Made by a program: the position numbers and the translations under genes | The notes under the pieces: generated by a model | The model's input: only the letters and a program-made list of their open reading frames with translations | Told to the model about the DNA's origin: nothing | The model's database searches: none | Shown here: one piece after another, positions 20,466 to 31,614 of the stretch | How the letters are laid out: every line of letters begins with the position of its first letter | Position numbering within the stretch: the stretch's first letter is position 1 | Origin: Doryteuthis pealeii | Taxonomy: Eukaryota; Mollusca; Cephalopoda; Myopsida; Loliginidae | Length of the DNA stretch: 64,000 bases | Assembly (NCBI GenBank): GCA_023376005.1 | Contig: CM042160.1 | Location: 83,011,772-83,075,771, forward strand | Direction: 5' to 3'

Positions 20466-20924
20466 ACAAAATCATAATTAGTATTTATATTTTCATGGAT
20501 ATTATAAAATTTTATGGTCTGATTTTTTTTCTGATTTTCCTTTTTGATTATGTTTTTCGGCAAATGAGTAAATATAAAAGTTTTATCATGTTCTGACCCC
20601 CCCCCCCCACATCCCCGAACAAAAACAAAACAAATAAAACCCACCGGTTGCACATTTATCTCACAATACAATAAATATTATTTCCGAACAGAATAAAAAA
20701 AATGAATTCAAAAGTCAACCTGTGTTAATAACAGCTGTTGATAGAGACAGGTGTATAAATATTCTTAGAGAAAAGTCAACAGAAAATCCTAAGATATTGA
20801 CAATCAATTGAACAAATAATTTATAATTAATTGCCACCAATAAAAATTAAAAAAAGAAATAAATTAACCCCTTTTCTACAAAATGGCACAATGAATACAG
20901 GGTCAGCACAAAAACACTTTGATT

Positions 20925-21125
20925 TTCATTTTGCAAAATACATCTAAATTACGGTTAGATGCATCATCCGTGATCTCTTTAATTCATTGGGGGTGGGTTC
21001 CGTTTTGCAAAATACATCTCTAGGATGCGATTGGATGCATCATCAATCAGTAACATCTTTAATTTATTGGGGGGGGGGTCTATTTGGCAAAATACATCTA
21101 GGATGCGGTTGGATGCAAAAAAACA
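20925..21125. repeat. Tandem repeat, about 80-bp unit, three copies
   Basis: Each unit contains TTTGCAAAATACATCT (or TTTGGCAAAATACATCT), a GGATGCGGTTGGATGC-like string, and a growing G run (5, 9 bases). Confidence 0.75.
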
Positions 21126-21234
21126 CTCCTCAGTATTTATTTTGTATCAGTGATATCTTTTAACTCTGTAGCGGAGATCCAGCTGTCCAACTCTACAAAT
21201 TTCTGGTCCCTTTTATAAGCTATTTTGGCCAACA

Positions 21235-21545
21235 GGGGTGACAGCAATCCCACCCCTCACGACCAGGAGGTTGCGAGTTCAATCTCCACTACAAGCTCAT
21301 AGAGCGGTTTCGGGTCTTTTCAACGTCATACCCCCTCGTTAAAGTGACCCGGCCGAGATTGATCATATCTCTGCCTGCATCCAACATAAGTGTTTCTTCA
21401 GCACTTCCTGCATCAGCTAATTTTAAATGGCTTTGGGTTTCGTCCTTTACGTAAATGGGCAGAATTGTTAATTGTCCAATGAGTGACCATTTCCTGTCTT
21501 CTAAGATGGCAACTCTCTCTACAAATATGTTGGCCATTATCATAT
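21235..21545 (+). mobile_element. SINE-D (tRNA-derived), plus orientation
   Basis: GGAGGTTGCGAGTTCAATCT matches a B box; an A-box-like segment precedes it. The body carries CATACCCCCTCGTTAAAGTG and ends ATGGCAACTCTCTCTAC before TTGGCCATTATCAT. Single copy in this window, so the boundaries are soft. Confidence 0.5.
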
Positions 21546-21708
21546 CATTTATGGCAGATTGAAAATAGGAGGATTCTTTATTCTAACATTGATGATGTCC
21601 TGTGAGGGATGGCTTTTACTGCCTTTTTGGTTGGTTGGTTGGATTTACGGCATGTCAACCCTTGTTGGGTTATTGCATGCCAAGGTTTTATTCATTCTTC
21701 ATTGGTAT

Positions 21709-22185
21709 TGTTGTAAACTAACAAAGGTTACTAATTGAGAAAGAACCAAACGGCAGTTGGAAATGAAATGGAATCTTTATAACATTAACAAAATACTATA
21801 CTCGCCACCAGCATGAAGAAAGGTAAACCACTGCTATAAGACTACTCAGTCACTAGGGCTTTATAAAGTTTAAATTCAACTAGAGTGGGAGGTTGTGTAG
21901 TTTTACCTACTCCAACTCCAGTGACCCCTTAATTGATTCAGACTTCTACTTCTCAGCATTGGGGGTAAAAAAAGTCTTTTGTATGTGTTACTGTTGTAAT
22001 CTAACAAAGTTTACTAAATGAGAAATAATCAAACAGAGGTTGGAAATGAAATGGAATCTTTATAACATTAATAAAATACAATACTCGCTAGCGGCGTCAA
22101 AAAAGATAAACCACTGCTAGTGGTATAAGACTACTCAGTCTGCATAATATTCCTGTATTTATGAGGATTGAGACATACCTATTAA
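21709..22185. repeat. TGTTGTAACCTAACAAAGG-type repeat, two more copies
   Basis: Copies at 21709-21860 and 21992-22185, separated by about 130 unique bases. The second is closest to the copy at 19769. Confidence 0.6.
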
Positions 22186-22244
22186 TGTTCATACGTATAT
22201 AACAGGTACTCAATTTTTTTAAACATATTTTTAAACTCTATTTA

Positions 22245-22400
22245 ACCCATAGATGGGACCCTAACAGGTACTACAACTTTGGGCCAGAGTGGACCTGGGA
22301 GTAATGGTAATGAAGGAGCTCCAGAATTGGAACTTCACCATCAGATACAGTTTAACGTCATACCCAGGACACTAAAACCCTCAGTCACTGCCTTCTAACA
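22245..22400 (-). mobile_element. R retroposon, internal fragment
   Basis: Shares the CCCATAGATGGGACCCTAAC to CACTGCCTTCTA segment of the complete R at 55395-55964. Confidence 0.6.
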
Positions 22401-22429
22401 CATATAACTGCGCTTTTGGTTTCGTTTGG

Positions 22430-22680
22430 ATTCTTTATTTAATGGCATATCAACCTTTGTGGGTTATTTAATACCAAATCTATCCTTGTAGAAGAACAGT
22501 AGTGGTACTATTTTAGCAACTATACCACAACGACTCCCCTCAGTGTGTGTTGGAGAAGGTTTATATATACAATGTATGTTGATTGGTTTGGATTCTTTGT
22601 TTAATGGCATTTCAACCTTTGTGAGTTATTTAATACCAAAGCCATCCTTGTAGAAGAACAGTAGTGGTAATATTTACCCA
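22430..22680. repeat. Repeated GGCATATCAACCTTTGTGGG blocks
   Basis: Two copies (22440, 22605) of the R-type 3' block followed by CCTTGTAGAAGAACAGTAGT, separated by a SINE-B edge (CTCAGTGTGTGTTGGAGAAG). A nested duplication of repeats. Confidence 0.5.
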
Positions 22681-22924
22681 GAGTTTTGCTGCCATTTTGG
22701 CATGATTTAATTTTAATTCCTCTATTTGCTATTTATTGAATTTAAAAACAGATTTTAAATTACAAATAAATCCTATTGCAATTTATAAGTTTTTATTTCT
22801 TTTGTACGACAGCCATTTTGTAGTTTTCTCTACTTTTTCAGTTATTTTGTGTTTAGACATTTTCAAAAAAATTTTTTATTTCATCTTTGGTTTCTTTTTT
22901 TAGATTTTCCCTGAGGTCACTTCT

Positions 22925-23219
22925 TGTTCTAATGGAATATTCCACTCTCTCTTACCCATGTGTTATAATGGAATATTTCACACTCTCTCTCACCCATATG
23001 TTCTAATGGAATATTCCACACTCTCTCTCACCCATGTGATCTGACTATATATATAGTGAGCACAGCTTTGAGGATTAGTAGCGTGCCTCACTATTCCTTG
23101 TTCGTCTTATTGTATATCTCTACAATAAAACCTTCTATCTTAAATCTATGAAACGTGTTGACGGGTCCTTCCACTCGACTACAACCTCGTCTGATTGTAT
23201 CCCTTTTAAGGATACAACA
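22925..23219 (+). mobile_element. Solo LTR, 295 bp, 5-bp target duplication CTTCT
   Basis: Starts TGTTCTAATGG and ends GGATACAACA; CTTCT flanks both sides (22920-22924 and 23220-23224). The 5' part is built of three tandem units of about 37 bases (starts at 22925, 22961, 22999) holding TAATGGAATATTCCAC. A TATA-like TATATATA (23045) and an AATAAA (23124-23129) lie in the order expected for U3-R-U5. No internal domain remains. Confidence 0.9.
23045..23052 (+). promoter_or_regulatory. LTR TATA-like element
   Basis: TATATATA about 80 bases upstream of the AATAAA within the solo LTR. Role inferred from position only. Confidence 0.4.
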
Positions 23220-23846
23220 CTTCTAAGATTTGAATTTACAAGCAATAACTAAGGAAGAGCGGCAAAAACAGACAGGAAGGGCGGTGGTGATTAAACCCTA
23301 CCCCACATTTTTATAATAGTCCAGACTTCATTTTCAGAAAACCTAAGTTGTTCCGTCTGTTATTATTAACAAGAAAACTTAAATAAACCAAAGTCACTCT
23401 CATCAACAAATCTGCCTCACACCCTTTCTTTAAGGAATTGGGTCAGATTCCCCTGATCAGAGCCACCCACTAACCTACATCAGCTGTGGACCCCAGGGTG
23501 GCAAATACGACCAACCTAATTTTAGGCCAAAGAAAAAAACCTAGGCAAATCTGAGATACTTTACTGGATGGATTTTACGGCATGTCAACCCTTGTTGGGT
23601 TATTTTATACTGAAAATGTTTTATAAACAGACTAATAGAGGCATGCTTAGCATAATTGTTACTGCTGTAGGAATTTGCAATTCAAATATTTGCGTTGCAC
23701 TACACTAGAAAGAAATCAGGACAAGAGACTTTTTTTTATTATTATGGAGGTGTATGTTATACTCGGAGAAGGCCAAAAAATGTAACTGTCAAAATATCAT
23801 GAAAACAACAAACACAGGGAGTTCAATTATTTTTTTAAAAAAGTAA

Positions 23847-24095
23847 AGTGGGTGCAGTGGTCTATTGTCAGTATCAGCCAGACAGCGAGGGAGTCTATCC
23901 CCTTTTGCTAGCACTATACCAGGAAGATTTTTTTTTTACGGAGGTGGAGCACCGTTAGCTCCCCACTTTAGCACACAGATCAAATTAACCCAATCTGTGC
24001 TATTCATGTTGGCGGGGACCAGTATCAAACCAAGAACCTTATGATTTCTAGGTGAGTGCTTTATCAACTGAACTAAACCGGTAAATCCATCTGAA
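23847..24095 (-). mobile_element. SINE-A, near full length
   Basis: Body starts GGTCTATTGTCAGTATCAGC on the plus strand. The minus-strand head begins CCGGTTTAGTTCAGTTGATA. Confidence 0.85.
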
Positions 24096-24129
24096 CATCA
24101 TTTCTGAAAATTATAAACAAGTTTTATAT

Positions 24130-24455
24130 TTGTACATCTTTAACTGGTTTCATATTGTGAAAAAGCCATCTTGAAATAAAAAAAATTTTTGAATTGACTT
24201 TAAGAAAGAAAAAAAAAAAACGAAAAAAATGGATCAACATTTCAATTCATGTATAAAATTTCTGTTTTTATGCTTCGTTAATAACTCATTATTTTCATGG
24301 TATCTTGAATTAAATATAGAATTGATTTCGGGAGGAAACTATTAGGAAAAATCCATTCCAATTGCTCTGAATTTTTGGTTTGATTTCAATAAGTATTCAT
24401 TTTTGATTAGTTTTATATATAATAGCCAATCCCTTTGCTTTAAAAAAAAAAGTTA
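24130..24455. repeat. Long duplicate of 17308-17640
   Basis: Same orientation and near identity over about 320 bases, so the pair is recent relative to the surrounding repeats. Confidence 0.75.
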
Positions 24456-24905
24456 TGATTGTTTCTGTTTTTTGTTTTGTTTTACGGCATATCAACCTCG
24501 GTGGGTCATTTAATGCCAGCAAAGTTTTGAAAGATTCATAGCAATAGTTTGGAAAAAATTTTTAAAACTCTATTTTTTTTTTGTAAACAAATTTTCTATT
24601 TAACCCATAGATGGGACGCTAACAGGTACTACCACACCAGGTCAGAGTCGACTGGGAGCAATGGTGATGAAGGGGTGCTCCATATAGAACTGAAACCTCA
24701 CCATCAGATAGAGTTTAACATCATTCCCAGACATGAAGACCCTCAGCCACCGCCTTCTAGCACATATATGATAAAAAGGGTAGGGGGTTGCCGTAAGGGC
24801 AATAGGATTGGGACAATCATATAGGTGCTAGGGCTTGATGTGACCTGGCGATTGATTGGAGGGACCTCTCCGACCACCCGCCTAGCCTAAGTAAGGACCA
24901 AAGAT
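24456..24905 (-). mobile_element. R retroposon, 5'-truncated
   Basis: On the minus strand the 3' end is an A/C-rich tail (plus GTTTTGTTTTACGGCATATC). The copy extends to the CCCGCCTAGCCTAAG segment. No intact frame. Confidence 0.7.
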
Positions 24906-24950
24906 ATGATTGTGTGTGTATGTGTGTGTGTATATATATATATATATATA

Positions 24951-25250
24951 CTAGCAAAAGTACCCGGTCCATGACCAGACTATATATAATTATTGGACCA
25001 TAAATAGGTGAAAGATTCCGAGCTGAACGGCTTAGAGTGCGATTTTCTTCTCTAAAATTAAACTAAACTGTGGTATAGCTATAATAGAAAGCAGGCAGCA
25101 CAAATTGGTTGATTTTGGTTTAATTAATTAATTATATCCCTTAATCAGTAAAACCAAGTTTGGCGTGTTTCTTAGTTAGAAGGATATTAAGGTGTATGCA
25201 AGATTTCGAATCTGAGTGTTTTGGAGTTATACATCGACACGTACATACCA
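24951..25250 (-). mobile_element. Helitron-like 3' end, minus strand
   Basis: The minus strand ends GTACTTTTGCTAG followed by T, with a GGTC-ATG-GACC hairpin just upstream. This terminus differs from Helitron-1 and -2. The 5' end was not located. Confidence 0.4.
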
Positions 25251-25344
25251 AACTTCCTTTTATACATATAGATTATTGTCTCCCCCAGAGTGTGTTGAGA
25301 AGGTTTATATATACAGTGTATATTGACTGGTTTGGGTTCTTTTG

Positions 25345-25490
25345 TTTAATGTGTGGGAGGTTGGGGGCGTTCATACCTTTCCCATGGGTATTAGCCCAAA
25401 AGTGAACGTAATAGCATGACTCGAGTTTGAACCCGCTTACTATAATGTCGCAATCCACTATGTTAGCCATTATGCCATGGGGACTCTCCC
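25345..25490 (-). mobile_element. SINE-B variant
   Basis: Minus-strand A box GGCATAATGGCTAACATAG and B box GGGTTCAAACTCG, with the body reading into CATGGGAAAGG. Confidence 0.75.
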
Positions 25491-25784
25491 CTACCCCGTG
25501 GGTGGGGTGATGTTGCGGGGTAGGGGGGGGGGGTAGTATTAATTTATTTCTTGCCATTAATGATTTTATAAATGGTATTCAGGTCATTTTGATTTTCTCA
25601 CCAGCAAAAAAAACAAAAGGATTAAAAAAAAAAAATTCCAGGAAATAATAATTCAGTCGTTAACATTTTAAATGTTGGTTTAAATGCAGGCAAATATGTC
25701 ATTGTATCATGTTACGTCGAATTTTATAGAATGGACCAATTTGCAGAAGAAAAAAAATGATACAATTTCAAAATTTCCTTGTTT

Positions 25785-26133
25785 TATAAATATCAATAAA
25801 ACTGCAGCTTAGAGAGAGGGGGGGAGAATATGTGTGAGAGAGAGAGAGAGAGAGAGATATGGAGAGGGGGGGAAAGAGAGAAGAGGGAGAGGGAGTGAGA
25901 GAAAAAGAGTGGGAGAGAGAAGAGATTTCTTCCTTGTCAATGCCCTTAATCCAGTGGTAAATATCAATAAATCTGCAGCCTAGAGAGAGAGAGAGAGGGG
26001 TGGGGGAGAGAGAAGGAAAGAAAGAGAGAGGGAGCGTGAAGGAAAGAGGGAGGCAGAGAGTGAAGGAGAGAGAGTGAGAGGGAGGAGAGGGGAAAAGTGA
26101 GAGAGAGGAGAGAGAGAATGATAAAGAAGGAGG

Positions 26134-26175
<42 letters not shown>

Positions 26176-26275
26176 GAAAGAGAGAGAGAGAGGGGAGAGA
26201 GAGAGGGAGGTTGGAAGAGATTTCTTCCTTGTCAATGCCCTTAATCCAGTGGTAAATATCAATAAATCTGCACCC

Positions 26276-26318
<43 letters not shown>

Positions 26319-26345
26319 TGGAAAAACAGATTTCTTCCTTGTCAA
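25785..26345. repeat. Anchored GA-rich tandem block
   Basis: A 60-base anchor (TTTCTTCCTTGTCAATGCCC and AAATATCAATAAATCTGCA) occurs at 25925, 26219 and, in part, 25785 and 26330. Each anchor is followed by 30-230 bases of variable GA/GGA repeats. The serine/leucine-rich frame on the minus strand is an artefact. Confidence 0.85.
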
Positions 26346-27420
26346 TGCCCTTAATCCAGCAGTAAATAATAATCACAAAGGACATTAACATTCAGTTAAA
26401 ATTAATGAATAAAAAGTCAAGTGTAGATTTCATCTTTGTGGAATAATAAATTCATTCTGATGACGCTATCCTTATAGTGAAACATGGAATTCTGATTTTC
26501 CATCCTGAAGATTGCATAGGGGAGAAACTGTCAGTAACCAGGCACTGTTGACTCCATGTCCACACTACCTTAACTTAAATATAAATGCTCTATTAATGAT
26601 ATTGAGCACTGTCTATTTACAAATATAGCACCCATATATATATATATATAAATATGTGTTATTTTCTTGTGAACGTTGTTTGTTTGGTCTTTTAAAGCAT
26701 TGGAAATAAGAACAAAAACAAGAAAAACAGAACAAAAATCAGATTTTTTTATATATTCAACCGTTGCACTGTTTCTGGTCTAATCTATTCCAATATTTCG
26801 GGTGAACATTCACCCTTTCTCAAGGTATGTCAGACGGTCTGGAGAGAAAAAAATGCAATGTTGTATATGAGGCCAAAAAAATAATTAAATGAAGTGAACG
26901 GATTTGGGGTTTTTTTAGCCATTAATTTTCTTTCGAAATTGTGTGACGTAATTCATCCGAAATACGATCATATATATATAAATATTCATTTTGATTTAGT
27001 AGATGATTTTCCAAATTACATTCTAATCGAGATCCATTAACTTTATAATTTTTTTTAGTATTAGTTATCATACTTTCTGAACCGGAAGCCACAGCAACTG
27101 AGTAGATTCTTTATATATCTTAAATTAACACACAATACATTCAGATAGAATTGGTAAATCAACTGTATTTCTTTAATATTAATCCATTTGAAGTATTAAT
27201 TGCATCATTCACTCAGGCTTCAAAAAAAAAAAAAATGACAGTACTTCTATTCTTAAAACTTTGACACACACACACACACACACATATATACATATATATA
27301 TATATATATATAGCTGTAGAAAAAAGTTTTTCTCTTTACCATAGTTTCAGTGTTTAAGGTACACCTTCTTGGATTAACTATTAATGCAACTACAGTGAAA
27401 ATGTGTTATCAGCATTTGAA

Positions 27421-27466
<46 letters not shown>

Positions 27467-27480
27467 ATAATTTGCTTGAA
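26346..27480. other. Unique and microsatellite sequence, no gene seen
   Basis: Holds a CA/TA microsatellite (27264-27310), a TA run (27424-27464), and a hairpin followed by GAAATATT (minus, 26795-26825). No gene-like structure. Confidence 0.55.
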
Positions 27481-27495
27481 GCATTGTTAAGTATA

Positions 27496-27750
27496 TTATT
27501 ATTTATTTATATTAAGAAGGCAATTACAATGGTATAAAAAAAAATAATGTCCAGTGTCTAATCAATTTCAAAGAAACTTCATGGACAAGGTCTTGTGTTT
27601 TTTGTTTTAAAAACCAAAAACACACAAGACCGCGTCCATTTCAAAAACAGTCTCTGAAGATGAAGTTTCTTCAAAATTGATTAGACACTGGACATTATTT
27701 TATTTTTTTTATATGCATTATAATTGCCTTCTTAATATAAATAAATATTA
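27496..27750. mobile_element. Inverted-repeat element
   Basis: Arms 27496-27612 and 27620-27750 face each other, with TAATCAATTT(C/T)AAAGAA and TGTCCAGTGTC blocks. The right arm has the string CTCTGAAGATGAAGTTTCTTC, a weak relative of the hammerhead-like motif at 4150, but the GAAA position reads AAAA and the left arm has lost the core. Confidence 0.55.
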
Positions 27751-28052
27751 TATATATATATATCAGTGAAAGAATTTGGGTTTAACTGAAATAAGCATCA
27801 AAAATTGAAGTGGGCTATTAGAAAGGGTGATTTTTAGTCCAGCAACATTCAAAGTGGAAAAGTTCCAACATGTAGTTTATGTGGAAGAGTATGTCTCTCC
27901 AGGGCTGGCCTGGTGAGTCATCTGAGAAAAGACTAGGATAGAGTGTCAAATGCTACTGGCACATAACTATGAGAAAAAAAAAAGATCAGAAAATGGTCTT
28001 ACTCATGCACGAGTTGACAGTTAATATATATATATATTAAAAAGTTTTTTTA

Positions 28053-28245
28053 AAGTAGGCAGAGCAGCCTATTATCAGCCGAACAGTGAGGGAGTCTATT
28101 CCCTTTTTGCTAATGCTAGACCAGGGAGGTTGTTTTTGATGAGGTGGAGCGCCACACCTACCGTCAGCTTCTCACTCTACCGTACAGATCAAATTACTCA
28201 AGATGTGCTACTCATACGCTGAGTTGGTGAGGACCGGTATAAAAA
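28053..28245 (-). mobile_element. SINE-A lacking its tRNA head
   Basis: Body is complete but the sequence switches to unrelated DNA at GGACCGGTAT/AAAAAATTC. On the minus strand this is a 5' truncation that removed the promoter boxes. Confidence 0.8.
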
Positions 28246-28619
28246 ATTCAAATGTAATAATCAGAAAAGATCAGAGTGACGTCCTAATTGCGAAGTGCAG
28301 TTCACAGCAATCGGGTGCAATTGTCGTTGTTATTTACAAGGTTTTGCCTAGTTTAATGCACATGCCTTTTTTGTTGCGTACAGTAAATTCTGTTAACAGA
28401 ATTCTTTTTTTTTTCATTCTTTTCTTGTTGTTTTTACAAAGTGGTTGTTTTTCTAACAAAAGAACCGAGGATAAAAGTGACAGTAATTACTTGGCCTCGT
28501 GAGACGCACAACAAAAGAGAATTTGATTGTTTAGGGAACAAAACATCGAGTCGACAAAGTTGCAAAGATTTGAATTAATAAAAAAGGCAAATAAAAAAAA
28601 ACCTTAAGTCTATCAAGCA
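28246..28619. other. Unique sequence, no gene assigned
   Basis: Less repetitive than its surroundings. A 99-codon plus-strand frame crosses it but starts inside the SINE and has no recognisable motif, so no gene is called. Confidence 0.5.
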
Positions 28620-29715
28620 ATTGGATTCGTTTTGATTGATTGATTTTAATGGCATGTCAACCTGTTCACGGTTATTTTATGCCAATTTTATGAGAAAATT
28701 ATTTACAAACAAGAATTAGTCACCTAATGTTCTTCTACATCAAATTCTATATTTTATTATACGGTAAAAAAAAAAAAGTTCTGTTTTTATTATTGTCTGC
28801 TGTAAAATTAAACAATTGGATTCATTTTGATTGATTTTAATGGCATGTCAACCTGTCCATGGTTATTTTATGACAATTTTATGAGAAAATTATTTACAAA
28901 CAAAAAAATAGTTACGTCTCCTACATTAAATAGTCAGCCTAGAGGCTCGCTCTACACAAATACACTCCGCATGTCCATGTCTCCGGTTTACAGTCGTGAT
29001 GGTAGTGGCCAGCGATGCGACCTGACCCTGCATCACTGCGCACCTATCGACATCGTAATCGTCGATCTAACAGTTTATCTTATTATATGGTAAAAAAAAA
29101 AGTTCTATTTTGATTATCGTTTGTCATAAAATAAAAAACAACTAAGTCTATTAACCGATTGCATTTTTTATTGATTGATTTTAATGGCATGTCAACTTGT
29201 TCATGGTTATTTTATGCCAATTTTATGAGAAAATTGTTTACAAGAAATAGTTGCCTTTTATTCTACAGCAAATTTTATATTTTATTATATGGTAAACACA
29301 AATGTTCTTTTTGGATTATTGCCTGTCGTAAAATAAAAAACAAATTAAAAAAACTAAGTCTATTAAACAATTGTTGTTGTTTTTTTTATTGATTGATTTT
29401 AATGGCATGTCAACCTGTTCATGGTTATTTTATGCCAATTTTATGAGAAAATTATTTACAAACGAGAAATAGTCACCTAATGTTCTTCTACATCAAATTC
29501 TACATTTTATTATACAGTAAAAAAAAAAAATTCTGTTTTTATTATTGTCTGCTGTAAAATTAAACAATTGGATTCATTTTGATTGATTGATTTTAATGGC
29601 ATGTCAACCTGTCCACGGTTATTTTATGACAATTTTTATGAGAAAATTATTTACAAACAAGAAATAGTCACCTAATGTTCTTCTATATTAAATTTTATAT
29701 CATACAAAAAACTAT
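28620..29715. repeat. Tandem array, five units, one with a replaced segment
   Basis: Units start with GATTGATTTTAATGGCATGTCAACCTG-like text at about 28635, 28830, 29170, 29385 and 29580 and end in GTTCTGTTTTTATTATTGTC. The unit from 28830 has about 165 bases of GC-richer foreign sequence (28918-29080) in place of the usual AT-rich stretch. Confidence 0.8.
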
Positions 29716-29927
29716 TCTGTTTTGAAAAAAAAACCAGCCCATACTATTAATGTGTTTAAAATCCTGCAATGTTTCTTACACAACACCAAGAAATAAAAGT
29801 TTACATAATATATGGTGTGGTTAGTTTGCTTACTGTGTCACATCCTGCCCATGGGAGAGTGGTCGGGTATATATACATAGGTGTCACCCTGTAAATATCT
29901 AAGTTACTTAATGATTTGAATAAGTAA

Positions 29928-30175
29928 GTAAAGTTGGCAGAATGCCCTATTGTCAGTACCAGCCAGACAACGAGGGAGTCTATCCCCCTTTCACTAGTGC
30001 TAGATCAGAGAGATTGTTTGCTTTATTGCTGAGGTGGAGTGCAACACCTACCGTCAGCTCTTCCCTTTAACGCACAGATCAGATTACCTAATCTGTGCTA
30101 CTCATGTGCTGTTGGTGGGGACCGGCATCAAATCGGGAACCTTGCAATTCCTAGGCAGGTGCTCTACTGATTGAA
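29928..30175 (-). mobile_element. SINE-A, near full length
   Basis: Body starts CCCTATTGTCAGTACCAGCC on the plus strand; the minus-strand head is degenerate at the A box (CAATCAGTAGAGCACC). Confidence 0.85.
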
Positions 30176-30569
30176 GTGTATAAAATTAATATTTAGAGAC
30201 AGGGATTTTTCTTTTTATGGTTTTTTTCTTTCTTTTTGAAGGGCAAAATTTTCTGTTGGGTTTTTAGTAAGAGATGTTTTTTTAAACAGCTGTTTAAAAA
30301 CTTGTAAAACCTGATATCTAGATTATGAAAACATCAGAAACTCAGAACCAACCATGGACAACGTGTTCTTATTCTTTGGCAAAACTCAAAAAATAAAGTA
30401 ATGAAAATAAAAAAAACAAAAAAAATTTTAAAAAACCCAAAAAACAAACACTAATCTAGAACAAACCCTCCACCCAAAAAAAAGGAGAGAAAGCAGACTG
30501 TTTAAAAAAAACAAAAAAAATTACACCACCATTAGTCACTGTACATAACTCAACCAGCAGCTTAGAGAT

Positions 30570-30905
30570 TTATAATTTATTGTTAAAACAAGGAACTTTT
30601 GTTAAAAAAAGAACCTGTTAAAAACCTATTTTAAAAAATCTGTTAAATCAAGGAACTTTTGTTAAAAAAACCTGTTAAAAACCTATTAAAAAACATGTTA
30701 AAAAAAGGAACTTTTGTTAAAAACCTATTAAAAACCGTGTTAGAATAAGGAACTTTTGTTAAAAACCTATTAACGTGTTAAAACAAGGAAATTTTGATAA
30801 AAAAAACTATTCAAAAATTTGTTAAAACAAGGAACTTTTATTAAAACCCCATTAAAAAACTTGTTAAAACAAGGAACTTTTGTTAAAAACCTGTTAAAAC
30901 AAGGA
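30570..30905. repeat. Minisatellite with AAGGAACTTTTGTTAAAAA units
   Basis: At least eight units of 30-60 bases combine AAGGAACTTTTGTTAAAAA with variable numbers of CCTATTAAAAA or CCTGTTAAAA. Spacing is irregular, showing slippage and unequal exchange. Confidence 0.85.
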
Positions 30906-31225
30906 AGTGACACAAGGTTGCAAGTATGGGGCATCCAGTGGGGATCAAAATTGTTATTCAGTAGCAATGGATCTGCGAGACTATCTTGTTAATTATACCA
31001 TGATAGAACACCCAATTTACTTAACCTGTTCACCACAGGATGTAAGACAAGGTTGCATGTATGCGGCATCCAGCAATTAGCTAATTTTCTAGTCAATAAT
31101 AATTGACCTGAGAGACTAGCTTGTAAACCATTATACCATGATGGGACACCTATCTTTTAATATCTGACCCAATTGCAACAGGTAGGATGTGACACAAGGT
31201 TACAAGTGTGGGGCACCAAGCAACA
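30905..31225 (-). mobile_element. SINE-C (tRNA-like), tandem copies
   Basis: Two and a half units of about 130 bases, each with a plus-strand string ACCATGATGGGACACC or a variant. The minus strand reads CATCATGGTATAATGGTTTA, an A-box-like tRNA head, and units contain GTAGGATGTGACACAAGGTT. The tandem layout is unusual for a SINE. Confidence 0.5.
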
Positions 31226-31250
31226 GTATATTGATAAGTAAACAGTTTGT

Positions 31251-31252
<2 letters not shown>

Positions 31253-31290
<38 letters not shown>

Positions 31291-31500
31291 GGACAAATAT
31301 CTGGACCTTGCCAGAGAACTGAAAAAGTTATGGAATATGAAAGTGAAAGTTATACCAATTGTAGTTGGTGCACTTGGAACAATCCCAAAAGGATTAGAAA
31401 AGGGCTTGGAAAGTTTGGATATCAGAGGAAGGATTGAAACCATTCAGAACACTGCAATGCTGCAATCTGCCAGAATACTCAGAAGAGTCCTGGAGACCTG
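31253..31500 (+). pseudogene. LINE ORF2 C-terminal fragment
   Basis: A 70-codon frame starting at 31289 reads KVKVIPIVVGALGTIPKGLE and later ILRRVLET before the stop, the hallmark C-terminus of a LINE reverse-transcriptase protein. It is preceded by an AAT run and lacks all RT motifs. The block CAGAAGAGTCCTGGAGACCT is duplicated at 31583. Confidence 0.7.
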
Positions 31501-31614
31501 AGGAGACTTGCTGTCACTCAGACTCCAGTGAAAGACCATCAGCTAACACTGATGTGAAAACTCAAAAGGAGTAAATAATAATACAGAAGAGTCCTGGAGA
31601 CCTAAGGATACTTG

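Noticed and set aside
25768..26262. 164-codon serine/leucine-rich minus-strand frame
   Set aside because: Product of the GA microsatellite read on the complement.
26795..26830. Minus-strand hairpin GGGTGAATGTTCACCC followed by GAAATATT
   Set aside because: The upstream core reads CTTGAGA instead of CTGANGA, so an invariant part is missing. Kept only as a look-alike.
30570..30905. Regularly repeated units that might suggest a CRISPR array
   Set aside because: Units are irregular and have no unique spacers, and the context is animal nuclear DNA.
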